64,000 nt of DNA from an uncultured Actinobacillus sp. (GCF_945915845.1 NZ_CAMEFX010000003.1:1-64000), one strand, 5' to 3'. Positions 47,791 through 58,073 are shown, counted from the first letter of the stretch. The notes: generated from the letters alone by a model not told the origin. A program made the numbers and translations.

Positions 47791-49122
47791 CTAATGAATC
47801 TCAATGATCTGACTAATAACAATCCCATCCGCAAATCGTGTTTTCAATTTTGCATTTGTCTGAATTTGTGACACACTCGTTAACGCTTTACCTTGCTCAT
47901 TTTCTGCAATGGAATAGCCTCGGGATAAGACTTTTAATGGACTTAACCCATCTAATTTAGCACATAAATTAGCCAACTGATGCTGCCTTTTATTCAAACT
48001 GTTTTTTAAAGCAAAATCTAACCGCACTTGAAGTTGTGACACATATTGCCCTTGCTTTTGTACTTGATGAGGCAATGGATTATTTGCTAAACGTGCAGAA
48101 AGTGCGGTTAATTGATAATGATGTTTATCCATTAGGCGTTGCATTGCATTCTGTAAACGTTGCTTTAATTGTGCAGTTTTTTGGCTTTGTGCCTGTAATT
48201 GCATTTGTGGATGCTGACGTTGTAACCGACGCTCAAGCTGTTGTAAGGCTTGATATTTCCCCCCTAAATAACGATCTATCGCCATATCTAAATGTTGCAT
48301 TTTATGGGTTAATTGCTGCAACAACTCCTCTTGGTTACGGCTCACTAATTCTGCCGCAGCAGAAGGTGTTGGCGCACGTACATCTGCCACAAAATCTGCA
48401 ATGGTGACATCAGTTTCATGTCCCACTGCACTAATAATCGGAATATGGGAATTAAAAATTGCGCGTGCAACCTGTTCTTCGTTGAAACACCATAAATCTT
48501 CTAAGGAACCACCGCCTCGTCCTACAATCAATACATCCACTTCCTGACGCACATTTGCCAACGCGATCATGTGTGCAATTTCCGCTGTCGCCTCGTTGCC
48601 CTGTACCGCCGTTGGGTAAATAATCACGCGCAAACTTGGATCTCGGCGTTTCAAGATATGCAAAATATCTTGCAATGCCGCACCGGTTGGAGACGTCACA
48701 ATGCCAACCGTTTTACAAAAGTGCGGTAAATTTTTCTTAAGATTTTGCGCAAAAAGCCCTTCTGCAGCTAATTTCATTTTTAGCTGCTCAAACCGTTGTT
48801 GCAATAACCCTTCGCCTGCAGGATGCATCGCATCAATAATAATTTGATAATCTCCACGAGGCTCATACAAACTCACTGCCGCACGCACCAAGACTTGCAT
48901 GCCATTTTGCGGACGAAAACTCACACGCACGTTTTTCATACGAAACATCGCGGCTCGCACTTGTGCATTTTCGTCTTTCAGAGTCAAATACCAATGCCCT
49001 GAAACAGGTTGGCTAAAATTAGAAATTTCCCCCGTTAACCACACTTGTCCTAGCTGCCCTTCTAGCAACATTTTTGCATCATGGTTTAATTGAGAAACAG
49101 AATAAATATTGGTGTTATCCAT
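47791..49122 (-). CDS. xseA: Exodeoxyribonuclease VII large subunit
   Basis: 443 aa. N-terminal OB domain (about 5-100; [22 protein letters not shown]), then the catalytic region with [32 protein letters not shown] and [17 protein letters not shown], and a long Gln-rich coiled-coil C-terminus. With XseB it degrades single-stranded DNA. XseB is not in the window. Confidence 0.95.
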   Translation of the reverse strand: MDNTNIYSVSQLNHDAKMLLEGQLGQVWLTGEISNFSQPVSGHWYLTLKDENAQVRAAMFRMKNVRVSFRPQNGMQVLVRAAVSLYEPRGDYQIIIDAMHPAGEGLLQQRFEQLKMKLAAEGLFAQNLKKNLPHFCKTVGIVTSPTGAALQDILHILKRRDPSLRVIIYPTAVQGNEATAEIAHMIALANVRQEVDVLIVGRGGGSLEDLWCFNEEQVARAIFNSHIPIISAVGHETDVTIADFVADVRAPTPSAAAELVSRNQEELLQQLTHKMQHLDMAIDRYLGGKYQALQQLERRLQRQHPQMQLQAQSQKTAQLKQRLQNAMQRLMDKHHYQLTALSARLANNPLPHQVQKQGQYVSQLQVRLDFALKNSLNKRQHQLANLCAKLDGLSPLKVLSRGYSIAENEQGKALTSVSQIQTNAKLKTRFADGIVISQIIEIH

Positions 49123-49139
49123 AAATTTCTCAAAAAAAA

Positions 49140-49158
49140 AGGCGAGCCAAGCTCGCCT
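49140..49158 (-). terminator. Rho-independent terminator of ppiB
   Basis: On the minus strand AGGCGAGC, loop TTG, GCTCGCCT, then a run of nine T. Strong. Confidence 0.9.
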
Positions 49159-49164
49159 GAAACC

Positions 49165-49674
49165 TTATTCGACTGTGACTGATGTAATCACAACATCTTC
49201 CACAGGCACATCTTGGTGGAAGCCTTTATTGCCTGTTTTCACGCCTTTGATTTTATCCACTACATCCATGCCTTCAACGACTTCGCCGAATACCGCATAA
49301 CCCCATTCTTGCACCACGGTTTTACCAAACATTTCTTTTGAACGATGATCTAAGAAATTATTATCTGCTACGTTGATGAAGAATTGCGCGGTGGCTGAAT
49401 GTGGATCAGAGGTACGCGCCATAGCAATGGTGCCGCGTTTATTGCTTAAACCATTGTTTGCTTCATTTTGGATCGGGGCCTGAGTAGCTTTTTCGCGTAA
49501 ACCCGCTTCCATACCGCCACCTTGAATCATAAATCCATCAATTACACGGTGGAAAATTGTGTTATTATAAAAACCTGATTTACAGTAATCTTCAAAGTTT
49601 TTTGCCGTTACCGGTGCTTTTTCGTGGTTCAACGCGATTTTAATATCGCCTAAACTGGTATGTAATGTAATCAT
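49165..49674 (-). CDS. ppiB: Peptidyl-prolyl cis-trans isomerase B (cyclophilin)
   Basis: 169 aa from the ATG at 49674 with AAAGGAA upstream. Cytoplasmic cyclophilin: [14 protein letters not shown] holds the catalytic Arg, with [21 protein letters not shown] and [14 protein letters not shown]. No signal peptide, so PpiB rather than PpiA. It diverges from cysS across an uptake signal. Confidence 0.95.
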   Translation of the reverse strand: MITLHTSLGDIKIALNHEKAPVTAKNFEDYCKSGFYNNTIFHRVIDGFMIQGGGMEAGLREKATQAPIQNEANNGLSNKRGTIAMARTSDPHSATAQFFINVADNNFLDHRSKEMFGKTVVQEWGYAVFGEVVEGMDVVDKIKGVKTGNKGFHQDVPVEDVVITSVTVE

Positions 49675-49781
49675 TATTTTTCCTTTCTTTTGAGAGTAAA
49701 TTTCGGCTTGCATTATTCCATAAAAACCGAATTAGTGCTATAAAGTGCGGTCAGATTTCACAGAATTTTAACGGAATAATT

Positions 49782-51158
49782 ATGTTAAAAATTTTCAACA
49801 CCCTAACTCGCGAAAAAGAAGAATTTAAACCTATTAACCCAAATCAAGTGGGTATGTATGTCTGTGGCGTGACCGTTTATGATTTATGCCATTTCGGTCA
49901 CGGACGCACCTTTGTGTCCTTTGATGTGATTACTCGTTACTTACGCTATCTTGGCTACAACTTGCGTTATGTGCGCAATATCACCGATGTAGATGACAAA
50001 ATCATTAAACGTGCATTGGAAAATAACGAAACTTGCGATGAATTAGTCAACCGCATGATTGCGGAAATGCACAAAGATTTTGATGCGTTAAATATTCAAC
50101 GTCCTGATGTAGAACCGCGTGCTACCCAACATATTGGCGAAATTATCGCAATGGTAGAAAGCCTTATCGCACGAAAACACGCTTATGTGGCGGAAGATGG
50201 CGATGTGATGTTTGATGTGGAATCTTTCCAAAAATACGGCGCACTTTCACGCCAAAATTTAGAACAATTACAAGCGGGCGCGCGCGTTGAAATTAAATCG
50301 GTGAAGAAAAACCCAATGGATTTCGTATTGTGGAAAATGTCAAAACCTAATGAACCGAGTTGGGACAGTCCTTGGGGAAAAGGTCGCCCGGGTTGGCACA
50401 TTGAATGTTCGGCAATGAACAGCAAAGAACTGGGCAACCATTTCGATATCCACGGCGGCGGTTCAGACTTAATGTTCCCGCACCATGAAAACGAAATCGC
50501 GCAATCTTGCTGCGCCCATGACGGCGAATACGTTAACTATTGGTTACACACAGGAATGTTGACGATTAACGAAGAAAAAATGTCAAAATCCTTGAATAAC
50601 TTTTTCACTATTCGAGATATTTTGACCAAATATGACGCAGAAAGCGTACGCTATTTCTTCTTAACCGCACAATATCGTAGCCTGTTAGATTACAGTGAAG
50701 AAAATATTGGCTTGGCACGCAAAGCCTTAGAGCGTTTATACACCGCACTTCGTGGTTGTGAGTTAGTCGAACTTGGCGCAGATGATCAATATGTGACAGA
50801 TTTCAAAACCGCCATGGACGATGATTTCAATACACCGGGCGCATTAGCGGTATTATTCGAATTAGCGCGCGAAATCAACAAATTAAAAACGGAAGATCAA
50901 AGCAAAGCCAACTTGCTTGCAAGCCGTTTAAAACAATTAGCAGGCGTATTAGGTTTATTAGAACAAGATCCTGAAGCCTTCCTACAAGGTAATGCGGCGG
51001 ATGATGAGGTGTCTAAAATCGAAGCCTTGATCAAACAACGCAATGATGCGCGCGCGGCTAAAGACTGGGCTGCCGCAGATGCCGCACGCGATGCCTTAAA
51101 AGAAATGGGTGTGGTATTAGAAGATGGCGCCGGTGGGACGACTTGGCGTAAACTTTAA
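49782..51158 (+). CDS. cysS: Cysteinyl-tRNA synthetase
   Basis: 458 aa class I synthetase. [16 protein letters not shown] carries the HIGH-type motif and a zinc Cys; [10 protein letters not shown] and [10 protein letters not shown] give further zinc ligands; KMSKSLNNF is the KMSKS loop. It charges tRNA-Cys. Single-gene unit ending in an uptake-signal terminator. Confidence 0.97.
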   Translation: MLKIFNTLTREKEEFKPINPNQVGMYVCGVTVYDLCHFGHGRTFVSFDVITRYLRYLGYNLRYVRNITDVDDKIIKRALENNETCDELVNRMIAEMHKDFDALNIQRPDVEPRATQHIGEIIAMVESLIARKHAYVAEDGDVMFDVESFQKYGALSRQNLEQLQAGARVEIKSVKKNPMDFVLWKMSKPNEPSWDSPWGKGRPGWHIECSAMNSKELGNHFDIHGGGSDLMFPHHENEIAQSCCAHDGEYVNYWLHTGMLTINEEKMSKSLNNFFTIRDILTKYDAESVRYFFLTAQYRSLLDYSEENIGLARKALERLYTALRGCELVELGADDQYVTDFKTAMDDDFNTPGALAVLFELAREINKLKTEDQSKANLLASRLKQLAGVLGLLEQDPEAFLQGNAADDEVSKIEALIKQRNDARAAKDWAAADAARDALKEMGVVLEDGAGGTTWRKL

Positions 51159-51175
51159 TTGCGAGTCATCACATA

Positions 51176-51205
51176 AAAGTGCGGTGAATGTGACCGCACT
51201 TTTTT
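51176..51205 (+). terminator. Uptake-signal-pair terminator of cysS
   Basis: AAAGTGCGGT, loop GAATGTG, ACCGCACTTTTTT: a 10-bp stem followed by Ts. Confidence 0.85.
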
Positions 51206-51313
51206 ATTTGATATAACCATTTGTTCTAAAAATTTGTATTTTGAATATTGAAATCAACACGCTTATGTTGTTAAATCATTAATAAATTTAGGTGTTTATT
51301 TTCGGGGCAATTT

Positions 51314-52138
51314 ATGTGTCAATTACTCGGCATGAACTGTAATGTGCCAACAGATATTGTGTTTTCATTTGAAGGCTTCCGCCGCCGTGCAGGTTTAACT
51401 GATACGCACTCTGACGGTTTTGGTATTGCATTTTTTGAAGGAAAAGGCGTACGAATTTTTCGCGATGAAAAACCGGCTGCAGTCTCTGCTGTGGCGGATT
51501 GTGTAAAACAATATAATATCAAGTCACTCAATGTGATTGCGCATATTCGTAAAGCGACACAAGGCGATGTCAGCATTGTCAATACCCACCCTTTTATTCG
51601 CGAAATTTGGGGTGAAAATTGGGTATTTGCCCATAATGGCAATTTAAAAGCCTTACCTGATTTATCAGGTTGTTATTGTCGCCCTATTGGTGATACAGAC
51701 TCTGAAGCTGCATTTTGCTACATTGCAGATCAACTCAAAAAACGCTATTGCCAGAAACCGACAGAAGATGAAATCTTTGCGGTAGTACAAGAGCTAACCA
51801 AACAACTTGCTCAATACGGTACATTTAACTTCATTTTATCTAATGGCGAATGGATGATTGCCCATTGTTCCACCAATCTTCACTACATCACCCGCCAAGC
51901 TCCCTTTGGTAAAGTACAGCGTGTGGATGATGACGGTGTGATTGATTTCACCCACTACACCACAGAGGCGGATAAAGTCTCACTGATTACCACTTTTCCA
52001 CTCACCCAAAATGAAACTTGGACGAAAATGGAACATGGCGGCTTTGTATTCTTTAAAGATGGCGAAAAAATTCGTGAAGTTTTAGGAGTGAAAAAAGAAT
52101 TAGGCAATGATGGTACATTGGGTTGTGCAAAACAGTAG
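51314..52138 (+). CDS. yafJ: Class II glutamine amidotransferase (YafJ-like)
   Basis: 274 aa. Cys2 right after Met is the N-terminal nucleophile of the Ntn-hydrolase fold. HSDGFGIAFFEG, AHIRKATQG, NTHPFIRE and WVFAHNGNL are the GATase_6/YafJ signatures. The acceptor of the released ammonia is unknown. It lies 15 bases before treR but is probably unrelated to trehalose. Confidence 0.88.
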   Translation: MCQLLGMNCNVPTDIVFSFEGFRRRAGLTDTHSDGFGIAFFEGKGVRIFRDEKPAAVSAVADCVKQYNIKSLNVIAHIRKATQGDVSIVNTHPFIREIWGENWVFAHNGNLKALPDLSGCYCRPIGDTDSEAAFCYIADQLKKRYCQKPTEDEIFAVVQELTKQLAQYGTFNFILSNGEWMIAHCSTNLHYITRQAPFGKVQRVDDDGVIDFTHYTTEADKVSLITTFPLTQNETWTKMEHGGFVFFKDGEKIREVLGVKKELGNDGTLGCAKQ

Positions 52139-52153
52139 GAAGTGTTCACTTTG

Positions 52154-53092
52154 ATGAAATTAACCATAAAAGATATTGCTGCCCGTTGCGGTGTAGGAAA
52201 ATCCACGGTTTCAAGGGTGTTAAATAATGCCCCCAATGTCAATCCGCAAACCCGAGCTAAAATTCAAGCGATTATTGATGAATTAAATTTCGCACCCAAC
52301 AAAACCGCGCGCGCTATGCGTGGTTCCGGCGAACAAGTTGTCGGTATTATCGTGACGCGTCTCAATTCAACAGCAGAATCCCAAACTCTGAGCCGCATAT
52401 TGAACGCATTATATGCACAAAATATCACGCCTATTATTGTTGAAAGCCAATTTAAACCTGCTCAAGTGGAACGTGAACTTCTTCTCTTCAAACAACGCCA
52501 AGTAGATGGTGTCATTTTGTTTGGTTTTTCTGGGCTACAAACACAACATTTAGCCCATTGGCAAGGTGCGCTTGTCACCGTAGCAAAAGCCTATGAACAA
52601 AAAAGTGCGGTCTATTATGACGATGAAAATGCTATCAAAGCCTTGCTAACCCATTTTTATCAACAAGGACACCGACAAATCGGCTACCTTGGTATTCATG
52701 AACAAGATGAAACCACAGGTAAAAAACGTACAACGGCGTATCTTGAGTTTTGCAAAACTCACCAGTTAACACCTTATCTTCAACAAGCTGAACTCAGCAT
52801 TGAAAGTGGCTACCAACAAATGCCTTTGCTTATGCAACTGCCTCTTTCAGCCTTGGTTTGTGCCACGCATAGTTTGGCGGTGGGCGCATTAAAATACTTG
52901 CAAGAACATCAACAAAATCTGCCTCTTGCTTGCATTGGGCAAAGCCCGATTCTACAAGCCTTAGCTCCTCAATTAGTTAGCCTTGATTTTGGTTATGAGC
53001 AAGCAGGACAACAGGCTGTAACTTTGCTACTTGAACAATTAAATGGCTCAAGTGCGGTCGTTCAACAAAAAATTCCATTTAATTGGTATTAA
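52154..53092 (+). CDS. treR: Trehalose operon repressor TreR (LacI family)
   Basis: 312 aa from the ATG at 52154. N-terminal LacI HTH (about 1-50): TIKDIAARCGVGKSTVSRVLN. A periplasmic-binding-protein-like domain follows. GSGEQVVGIIVTRLNS and IPIIVESQF-type segments resemble TreR. It lies just upstream of treB, and a perfect palindrome between them fits its operator. The inducer in enterics is trehalose-6-phosphate. Confidence 0.9.
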   Translation: MKLTIKDIAARCGVGKSTVSRVLNNAPNVNPQTRAKIQAIIDELNFAPNKTARAMRGSGEQVVGIIVTRLNSTAESQTLSRILNALYAQNITPIIVESQFKPAQVERELLLFKQRQVDGVILFGFSGLQTQHLAHWQGALVTVAKAYEQKSAVYYDDENAIKALLTHFYQQGHRQIGYLGIHEQDETTGKKRTTAYLEFCKTHQLTPYLQQAELSIESGYQQMPLLMQLPLSALVCATHSLAVGALKYLQEHQQNLPLACIGQSPILQALAPQLVSLDFGYEQAGQQAVTLLLEQLNGSSAVVQQKIPFNWY

Positions 53093-53094
53093 AA

Positions 53095-53110
53095 TGTGAC
53101 TTAGATCACA
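53095..53110 (+). promoter_or_regulatory. CRP site of the treB promoter
   Basis: TGTGACTTAGATCACA is a perfect TGTGA-N6-TCACA, centred about 80 bases upstream of the predicted start of transcription. Confidence 0.85.
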
Positions 53111-53134
53111 AAATCCATGCTTAATAATCAAAAT

Positions 53135-53148
53135 TGGGAACGTTCCCA
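53135..53148 (+). promoter_or_regulatory. TreR operator
   Basis: TGGGAACGTTCCCA, a 14-bp perfect palindrome of the enteric TreR type, abutting the -35 element of treB. Confidence 0.8.
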
Positions 53149-53176
53149 TTGATTTAAATTCAGAACAATCTATAAT
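53149..53176 (+). promoter_or_regulatory. treB promoter
   Basis: TTGATT (53149-53154), 16 bases, perfect TATAAT (53171-53176). The arrangement CRP site / operator / promoter indicates glucose repression plus trehalose induction. Confidence 0.7.
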
Positions 53177-53218
53177 CAGCACCAATTTCAATTCTCTTAT
53201 CCAGCAAAGGATTTTCTT

Positions 53219-54643
53219 ATGGCTAAACAAAAAATCGATCCACAAAATATCGACAAACTTGTGGAATATATCGGTGGTCGTGAAAATATTGCGACTGTAA
53301 CACATTGTATTACTCGCTTGCGTTTTGTGTTAAATGACGAAAGCAAAGTAGATGCAAAAGCAATTGAAAGTTTGCCAATGGTTAAAGCGAACTTTTCAAC
53401 CGGCGGTCAATATCAAGTGGTAATTGGGCAAGAAGTGGGCGATTACTACAAAATCTTGTTGCAAAAAACCGGCTTGGCGAGTGTGGACAAAGAACAAGTG
53501 AAAGCTGCGGCGCGTCAAAATCAAAAATGGTATGAAAGCCTAATTTCTCATATGGCGGATATTTTTATTCCGTTATTGCCTGCCTTGATCAGCGGTGGTT
53601 TGATTTTAGGTTTCCGCAATGTGATTGGCGACATCAAAATGTTTGAAGACGGCACAAAAACACTGGTGGAAATCAGTGCATTTTGGGCAAGTATGCATTC
53701 GTTCCTATGGATTATCGGTGAGGCAATTTTCCACTTCTTACCTGTGGGGATTTGTTGGTCGATTGCACGCAAAATGGGGACTTCGCCAATTTTAGGCATC
53801 GTGCTAGGGATTACCTTAGTTTCACCACAGCTGATGAACTCTTACGCTTTAGGTTCGCAATTACCTGAGGCTTGGAATTTTGGTTGGTTTGCGGTTGAAA
53901 AAGTGGGCTATCAAGCGCAGGTTATCCCAGCGATTATGGCAGGTTTAACGCTCTCGTACATCGAACGAGTTATGAACAAAATCGTGCCTGATTTCTTAAA
54001 TTTAATCATTGTTCCTGTGATTTCGATCATCTTAGCAGTTTTCCTTGCTCATACGGTTATCGGTCCTATCGGTCGTGAAATCGGTAACGGCGTGGCTTAT
54101 GTGGTGAAAGCAGCGATGACCGGCGAATTTGCACCAATCGGGGCAGCATTGTTCGGTTTTTTATATGCACCATTAGTCGTCACAGGTGTTCACCAAACCT
54201 CGCTCGCCATTGATATGCAAATGATCCAAAGTATGGGCGGCACTCCGGTTTGGCCTTTAATTGCGCTATCCAATATCGCTCAAGCATCAGCGGTTGTTGC
54301 GGTCTTTATGATGACGAAAAAAATGACGGTGCGCGAAGTGGCATTGCCAGCGGCATTATCCGCCTACCTCGGCGTAACCGAACCGGCGATGTACGGGATC
54401 AACTTAAAATACCGTTTCCCAATGTTATGTGCAATGATAGGTTCTGCTTGTGCAGCGTTAATCTGCGGTTTCAGCGGCGTATTAGCCGGCAGTATCGGCG
54501 TGGGTGGTTTACCGGGTATTTTATCTATCCAACACCAATTCTGGGCAACCTTTGCGGTGGCAATGTTAGTAGCAATCATCGTACCGATTGCATTAACAAT
54601 GGTGGTGTACAAACGCAAAGCGTTGAAGGGCGAAGTGGAATAA
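53219..54643 (+). CDS. treB: PTS trehalose-specific EIIBC component
   Basis: 474 aa. The EIIB domain (about 1-85) has the phosphorylation Cys in THCITRLRF; the EIIC domain (about 110-465) is membrane-embedded with GVHQTSLAIDMQM and GVTEPAMYGINLKYRFP. It imports trehalose as trehalose-6-phosphate; the EIIA is supplied by Crr elsewhere. It lies in treB-treC under TreR and CRP. Confidence 0.95.
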   Translation: MAKQKIDPQNIDKLVEYIGGRENIATVTHCITRLRFVLNDESKVDAKAIESLPMVKANFSTGGQYQVVIGQEVGDYYKILLQKTGLASVDKEQVKAAARQNQKWYESLISHMADIFIPLLPALISGGLILGFRNVIGDIKMFEDGTKTLVEISAFWASMHSFLWIIGEAIFHFLPVGICWSIARKMGTSPILGIVLGITLVSPQLMNSYALGSQLPEAWNFGWFAVEKVGYQAQVIPAIMAGLTLSYIERVMNKIVPDFLNLIIVPVISIILAVFLAHTVIGPIGREIGNGVAYVVKAAMTGEFAPIGAALFGFLYAPLVVTGVHQTSLAIDMQMIQSMGGTPVWPLIALSNIAQASAVVAVFMMTKKMTVREVALPAALSAYLGVTEPAMYGINLKYRFPMLCAMIGSACAALICGFSGVLAGSIGVGGLPGILSIQHQFWATFAVAMLVAIIVPIALTMVVYKRKALKGEVE

Positions 54644-54646
54644 ACC

Positions 54647-54722
54647 GTAGGGACACACTGAGTGTGTCCGTTAATATTATTTCAGATGATTTATTTTTCG
54701 GACACACGCAGAGTGTCCCTAC
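54647..54722. repeat. Double-hairpin repeat between treB and treC
   Basis: Outer arms GTAGGGACAC / GTGTCCCTAC. Inside are two local hairpins, GGACACAC-TGA-GTGTGTCC (54651-54669) and GGACAC...GTGTCC near the right end. This is a BIME/REP-like unit in the operon's intergenic gap, able to stabilise treB mRNA or reduce treC expression. Confidence 0.7.
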
Positions 54723-54737
54723 TGTAGGAAAATAAAA

Positions 54738-56366
54738 ATGAACAACAAAAACTGGTGGCAAAACGGGGTGATTTATCAAATCTACCCAAAATCATTCCAA
54801 GACACGACAGGAAACGGCACGGGCGATATTCAAGGGATTATCAAACGCCTTGATTATTTACAAACCCTTGGCATTGACGGCATTTGGATTACGCCGATGT
54901 ACGTGTCGCCACAAATCGACAACGGCTACGACATTGCCGATTACCGCAATATCGACCCAAGTTACGGCACGATGGCGGATTTTGAACAACTGATTGCCGA
55001 GGCACATAAACGCAATATCCGCATTGTGATGGATATGGTGTTCAACCACAGCTCCACCTTCCACGAATGGTTCAAACAAGGCGAAGATCCAAACAGCGAA
55101 TATCACGATTATTATATTTGGAAAGAGCAACCGACCAACTGGAAATCTAAATTTGGCGGTTCGGCGTGGAAATGGTCTGACAAAGCACAAAAATACTATT
55201 TGCACCTATTCGCCCCTGAACAAGCGGATTTAAACTGGGAAAACCCAAAACTGCGGTCAGAATTATTTGATATTTGCAAATTCTGGGCGGAAAAAGGCAT
55301 TGACGGCTTGCGTTTGGACGTGGTGAATTTGATTTCTAAACCTGAACAATTCGAAGACGATTTTGAAGGGGACGGACGCCGTTTTTATACGGACGGCCCG
55401 AAAATTCATCAATACTTAAAAATGCTTAACCAAAACGCTTTAACACCATACGGCTTAATGACCGTAGGCGAAATGTCCTCCACTAAATTGGAACATTGCC
55501 AACAATACGCCAATTTGAACGGTTCGGAATTGTCGATGACCTTCAACTTCCATCATTTAAAAGTGGATTACCCGAACGGCGAAAAATGGACGTACGCAAA
55601 ACCTGATTATGTGGAATTGAAATCGATCTTCAACTACTGGCAACAGGGTATGCACGGCAAAGCGTGGAATGCGTTGTTTTGGTGCAACCACGACCAACCG
55701 CGTATCGTTTCCCGTTTTGGCGATGAAGGCGAACTGCGCACCACCTCGGCAAAAATGTTAGCGATGTTGCTACACGGAATGCAAGGCACGCCTTATATTT
55801 ATCAAGGGGAAGAAATCGGAATGACCAACCCGAATTTTGCCACCATTGAAGAATATCGTGATGTAGAAAGCTTCAATGCCTATGCGGAGCTGAAAGAAAA
55901 GGGCGTAAGTGAAGAGCTGATTATCAAGATCCTCGCGCAAAAATCCCGTGATAATTCACGCACACCGGTGCAGTGGGATAGCTCGAAAAATGCCGGTTTC
56001 TCAACTGGCACACCGTGGATTGATGTGTCGCGCAATTACCATGAAATCAACGTAGAACAAGCACTTGCAGACAAAAATTCTGTGTTTTACACCTACCAAG
56101 CGTTAATTGGCTTACGCAAAAATTTAGTGGTGCTCACCGATGGCGATTACCAAGATTTACTGTCGCAACATCCGTCTGTTTGGGCGTATCAACGCACTAA
56201 TGCAACGGAAAAATTGACGGTGGTAGCAAATTTAAGTGCAGAAAAACAAGTGGTTAGGTTAGAAACAAGCGGTCAGATTTTGCTGAACAATTACCAAAAT
56301 CTCGCCCAAGTTGAAAATGGCATTGAGTTGGCGCCTTATCAGGCGGTGTATTTGTTAAAAGCATAA
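54738..56366 (+). CDS. treC: Trehalose-6-phosphate hydrolase
   Basis: 542 aa GH13 enzyme. Conserved regions are VMDMVFNHSS, GLRLDVVNLIS (nucleophile Asp), VGEMSS (acid Glu) and NHDQPRIVSRFG. It splits trehalose-6-phosphate into glucose and glucose-6-phosphate. It follows treB after a repeat of about 76 bases and ends before a strong uptake-signal terminator. Confidence 0.95.
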   Translation: MNNKNWWQNGVIYQIYPKSFQDTTGNGTGDIQGIIKRLDYLQTLGIDGIWITPMYVSPQIDNGYDIADYRNIDPSYGTMADFEQLIAEAHKRNIRIVMDMVFNHSSTFHEWFKQGEDPNSEYHDYYIWKEQPTNWKSKFGGSAWKWSDKAQKYYLHLFAPEQADLNWENPKLRSELFDICKFWAEKGIDGLRLDVVNLISKPEQFEDDFEGDGRRFYTDGPKIHQYLKMLNQNALTPYGLMTVGEMSSTKLEHCQQYANLNGSELSMTFNFHHLKVDYPNGEKWTYAKPDYVELKSIFNYWQQGMHGKAWNALFWCNHDQPRIVSRFGDEGELRTTSAKMLAMLLHGMQGTPYIYQGEEIGMTNPNFATIEEYRDVESFNAYAELKEKGVSEELIIKILAQKSRDNSRTPVQWDSSKNAGFSTGTPWIDVSRNYHEINVEQALADKNSVFYTYQALIGLRKNLVVLTDGDYQDLLSQHPSVWAYQRTNATEKLTVVANLSAEKQVVRLETSGQILLNNYQNLAQVENGIELAPYQAVYLLKA

Positions 56367-56394
56367 AACACCCGATATATATCGCTTACAAACC

Positions 56395-56433
56395 AAAGTG
56401 CGGTTAAAATTTCTTGGATTTTAACCGCACTTT
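56395..56433 (+). terminator. Uptake-signal-pair terminator of treBC
   Basis: Perfect 16-bp arms (AAAGTGCGGTTAAAAT / ATTTTAACCGCACTTT) around a 7-base loop; the longest such stem in the window. Confidence 0.9.
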
Positions 56434-56487
56434 TGTTTGCATCCTCACCTTTTTTCCTATAACAAGGCGACTTCTAGCGATAATAAA

Positions 56488-56515
56488 AAAGGCGAAACCT
56501 GTTCATTTCGCCTTT
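56488..56515 (-). terminator. Rho-independent terminator of uraA
   Basis: On the minus strand AAAGGCGAAA, loop TGAACAGG, TTTCGCCTTT, followed by TTT. 12 bases past the uraA stop. Confidence 0.85.
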
Positions 56516-56527
56516 AATTTCAATCGA

Positions 56528-57757
56528 CTATTCCACTTTATTTTCTGCTGGCGGTAAAACTAAGTTTAAGATAATCGCTACAATGGCACATAAGCTGATA
56601 CCTTTAATGGACATACCGCCCACATCAACAAACATTCCACCAATACCAAAGGTCATCACCACAGAAATAATACATAAATTACGCGCTTCCGTCACATCCA
56701 CTTTGCCACGAATTAATGTACTCATGCCTACCACAGCAATAGATCCAAAAACCAACATCATAATACCGCCCATCACAATGGTTGGGATCGTGGATAAGAA
56801 TGCCCCTACTTTACCGCAGAATGAAATCGCAATCGCCCATACAGCCGCCCAAGTCATAATGTTCGGATTAAAGTTGCGCGTTAACATCACCGCACCAGTT
56901 ACTTCTGCATAAGTGGTATTGGGTGGGCCGCCGACCAATGATGCCGCAGCGGTTGCCACACCATCACCTAATAAAGTGCGATGTAAACCCGGTTTTTTCA
57001 GAAAGTCTTTTCCGGTTACAGAGCTAATTGCCATAATGCCCCCCACATGCTCTACTGCGGGCGCAATGGCAATTGGAAGTAAATATAAAATCGCTTCTAA
57101 TTTAAACTCAGGCATCGTTAAATTCGGTAGGCTAAACCAAGCGGCATCTAACACAGGTTGGAAATTAATTAACCCTAAGAATAAGCAAAGGATATAACCG
57201 ACAGCGATCCCAAACATAATCGGGATCAATTTCATCATCCCTTTTGAAAATACCGCCACGATCAAGGTTGTTAACAAGGTTACCAAAGAGACTAAAATCG
57301 CATCATTATAGGCATAAGCACTGCCCTTACCGACTGCCATATCTACCGCTACAGGTGCCAATCCCATACCGATAATAATAATCACAGGGCCCACAACGAC
57401 AGGGGGAAAAATACGTTCTAATATCGCCGCACCTCGTAATTTTACGAGAGTACTTAATGCCACATAAACTAACCCGGTACAAGCCAAGCCCCCCATTGTG
57501 GTCGCAATCCCCCAAGCCTGCACACCATATTGAATCGGTGCGATAAAGGCAAAAGAAGACGCCAAGAAAATAGGCACTTGTTTACCGGTACAAAGTTGGA
57601 AAAGCAAGGTACCCACACCGGCTGTTAACAGTGCCGTATTCGCATCTAATCCGGTAATTAACGGCACAAGTACCAACGCACCAAATGCCACGAAAAGCAT
57701 TTGCAGTCCCACAAATGCTTGTTTTGCTTTACTTTGTTGTTCAATTTGAGTTGTCAT
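56528..57757 (-). CDS. uraA: Uracil permease
   Basis: 409 aa nucleobase:cation symporter 2 family, about 14 membrane segments. Signatures: PIFLASSFAFIAP near the N-terminus, AIAPAVEHVGGIMAIS (substrate-binding Glu/His) and GGPPNTTYAEVTGAVMLT. It works with upp upstream in uracil salvage. Ribosome binding site TTGGAG. The normal upp-uraA gap has been expanded by a MITE. Confidence 0.95.
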   Translation of the reverse strand: MTTQIEQQSKAKQAFVGLQMLFVAFGALVLVPLITGLDANTALLTAGVGTLLFQLCTGKQVPIFLASSFAFIAPIQYGVQAWGIATTMGGLACTGLVYVALSTLVKLRGAAILERIFPPVVVGPVIIIIGMGLAPVAVDMAVGKGSAYAYNDAILVSLVTLLTTLIVAVFSKGMMKLIPIMFGIAVGYILCLFLGLINFQPVLDAAWFSLPNLTMPEFKLEAILYLLPIAIAPAVEHVGGIMAISSVTGKDFLKKPGLHRTLLGDGVATAAASLVGGPPNTTYAEVTGAVMLTRNFNPNIMTWAAVWAIAISFCGKVGAFLSTIPTIVMGGIMMLVFGSIAVVGMSTLIRGKVDVTEARNLCIISVVMTFGIGGMFVDVGGMSIKGISLCAIVAIILNLVLPPAENKVE

Positions 57758-57784
57758 ATTTGCTCCAAAAATAACCGCACTCTA

Positions 57785-58051
57785 GGGTCTGTTTATCTTT
57801 CAATAAAAGGCAGCGGCGGAGCTTATTTTTTGCCCAATCAAGGCAAAAAAACTGCCGTTTAGTCATTCTAAACAAAGTTTTTTTAACACAGAGTGGGCAA
57901 AAAAGAAGCCCGCCCCTTCGGGTTGTGCCTAAAAAAGCCATCGTCGTTGTTGTAAAACTTGTCAATAGTCCTGCTATTAACTGCGTTTTACGCCTAGCCG
58001 ATGGCTTTTTTAGGCGACAACGCAGCTTTTTATTGAAAGATAAACAGACCC
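57785..58051. mobile_element. MITE with 24-bp perfect TIRs and TA target duplication
   Basis: Terminal inverted repeats beginning GGGTCTGTTTATCTTTCAAT are perfect over 24 bp (57785-57808, 58028-58051), flanked by TA on both sides. No transposase is encoded. It contains a long internal hairpin with 17-bp perfect arms (GCCTAAAAAAGCCATCG at 57927-57943 and its complement at 57999-58015). The TA duplication suggests mobilisation by an IS630/Tc1-type transposase. The outside flanks ACCGCACTc-TA and TA-aAGTGCGGT restore an uptake-signal hairpin when joined. Confidence 0.8.
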
Positions 58052-58073
58052 TAAAGTGCGGTCTAAAAAAGAA

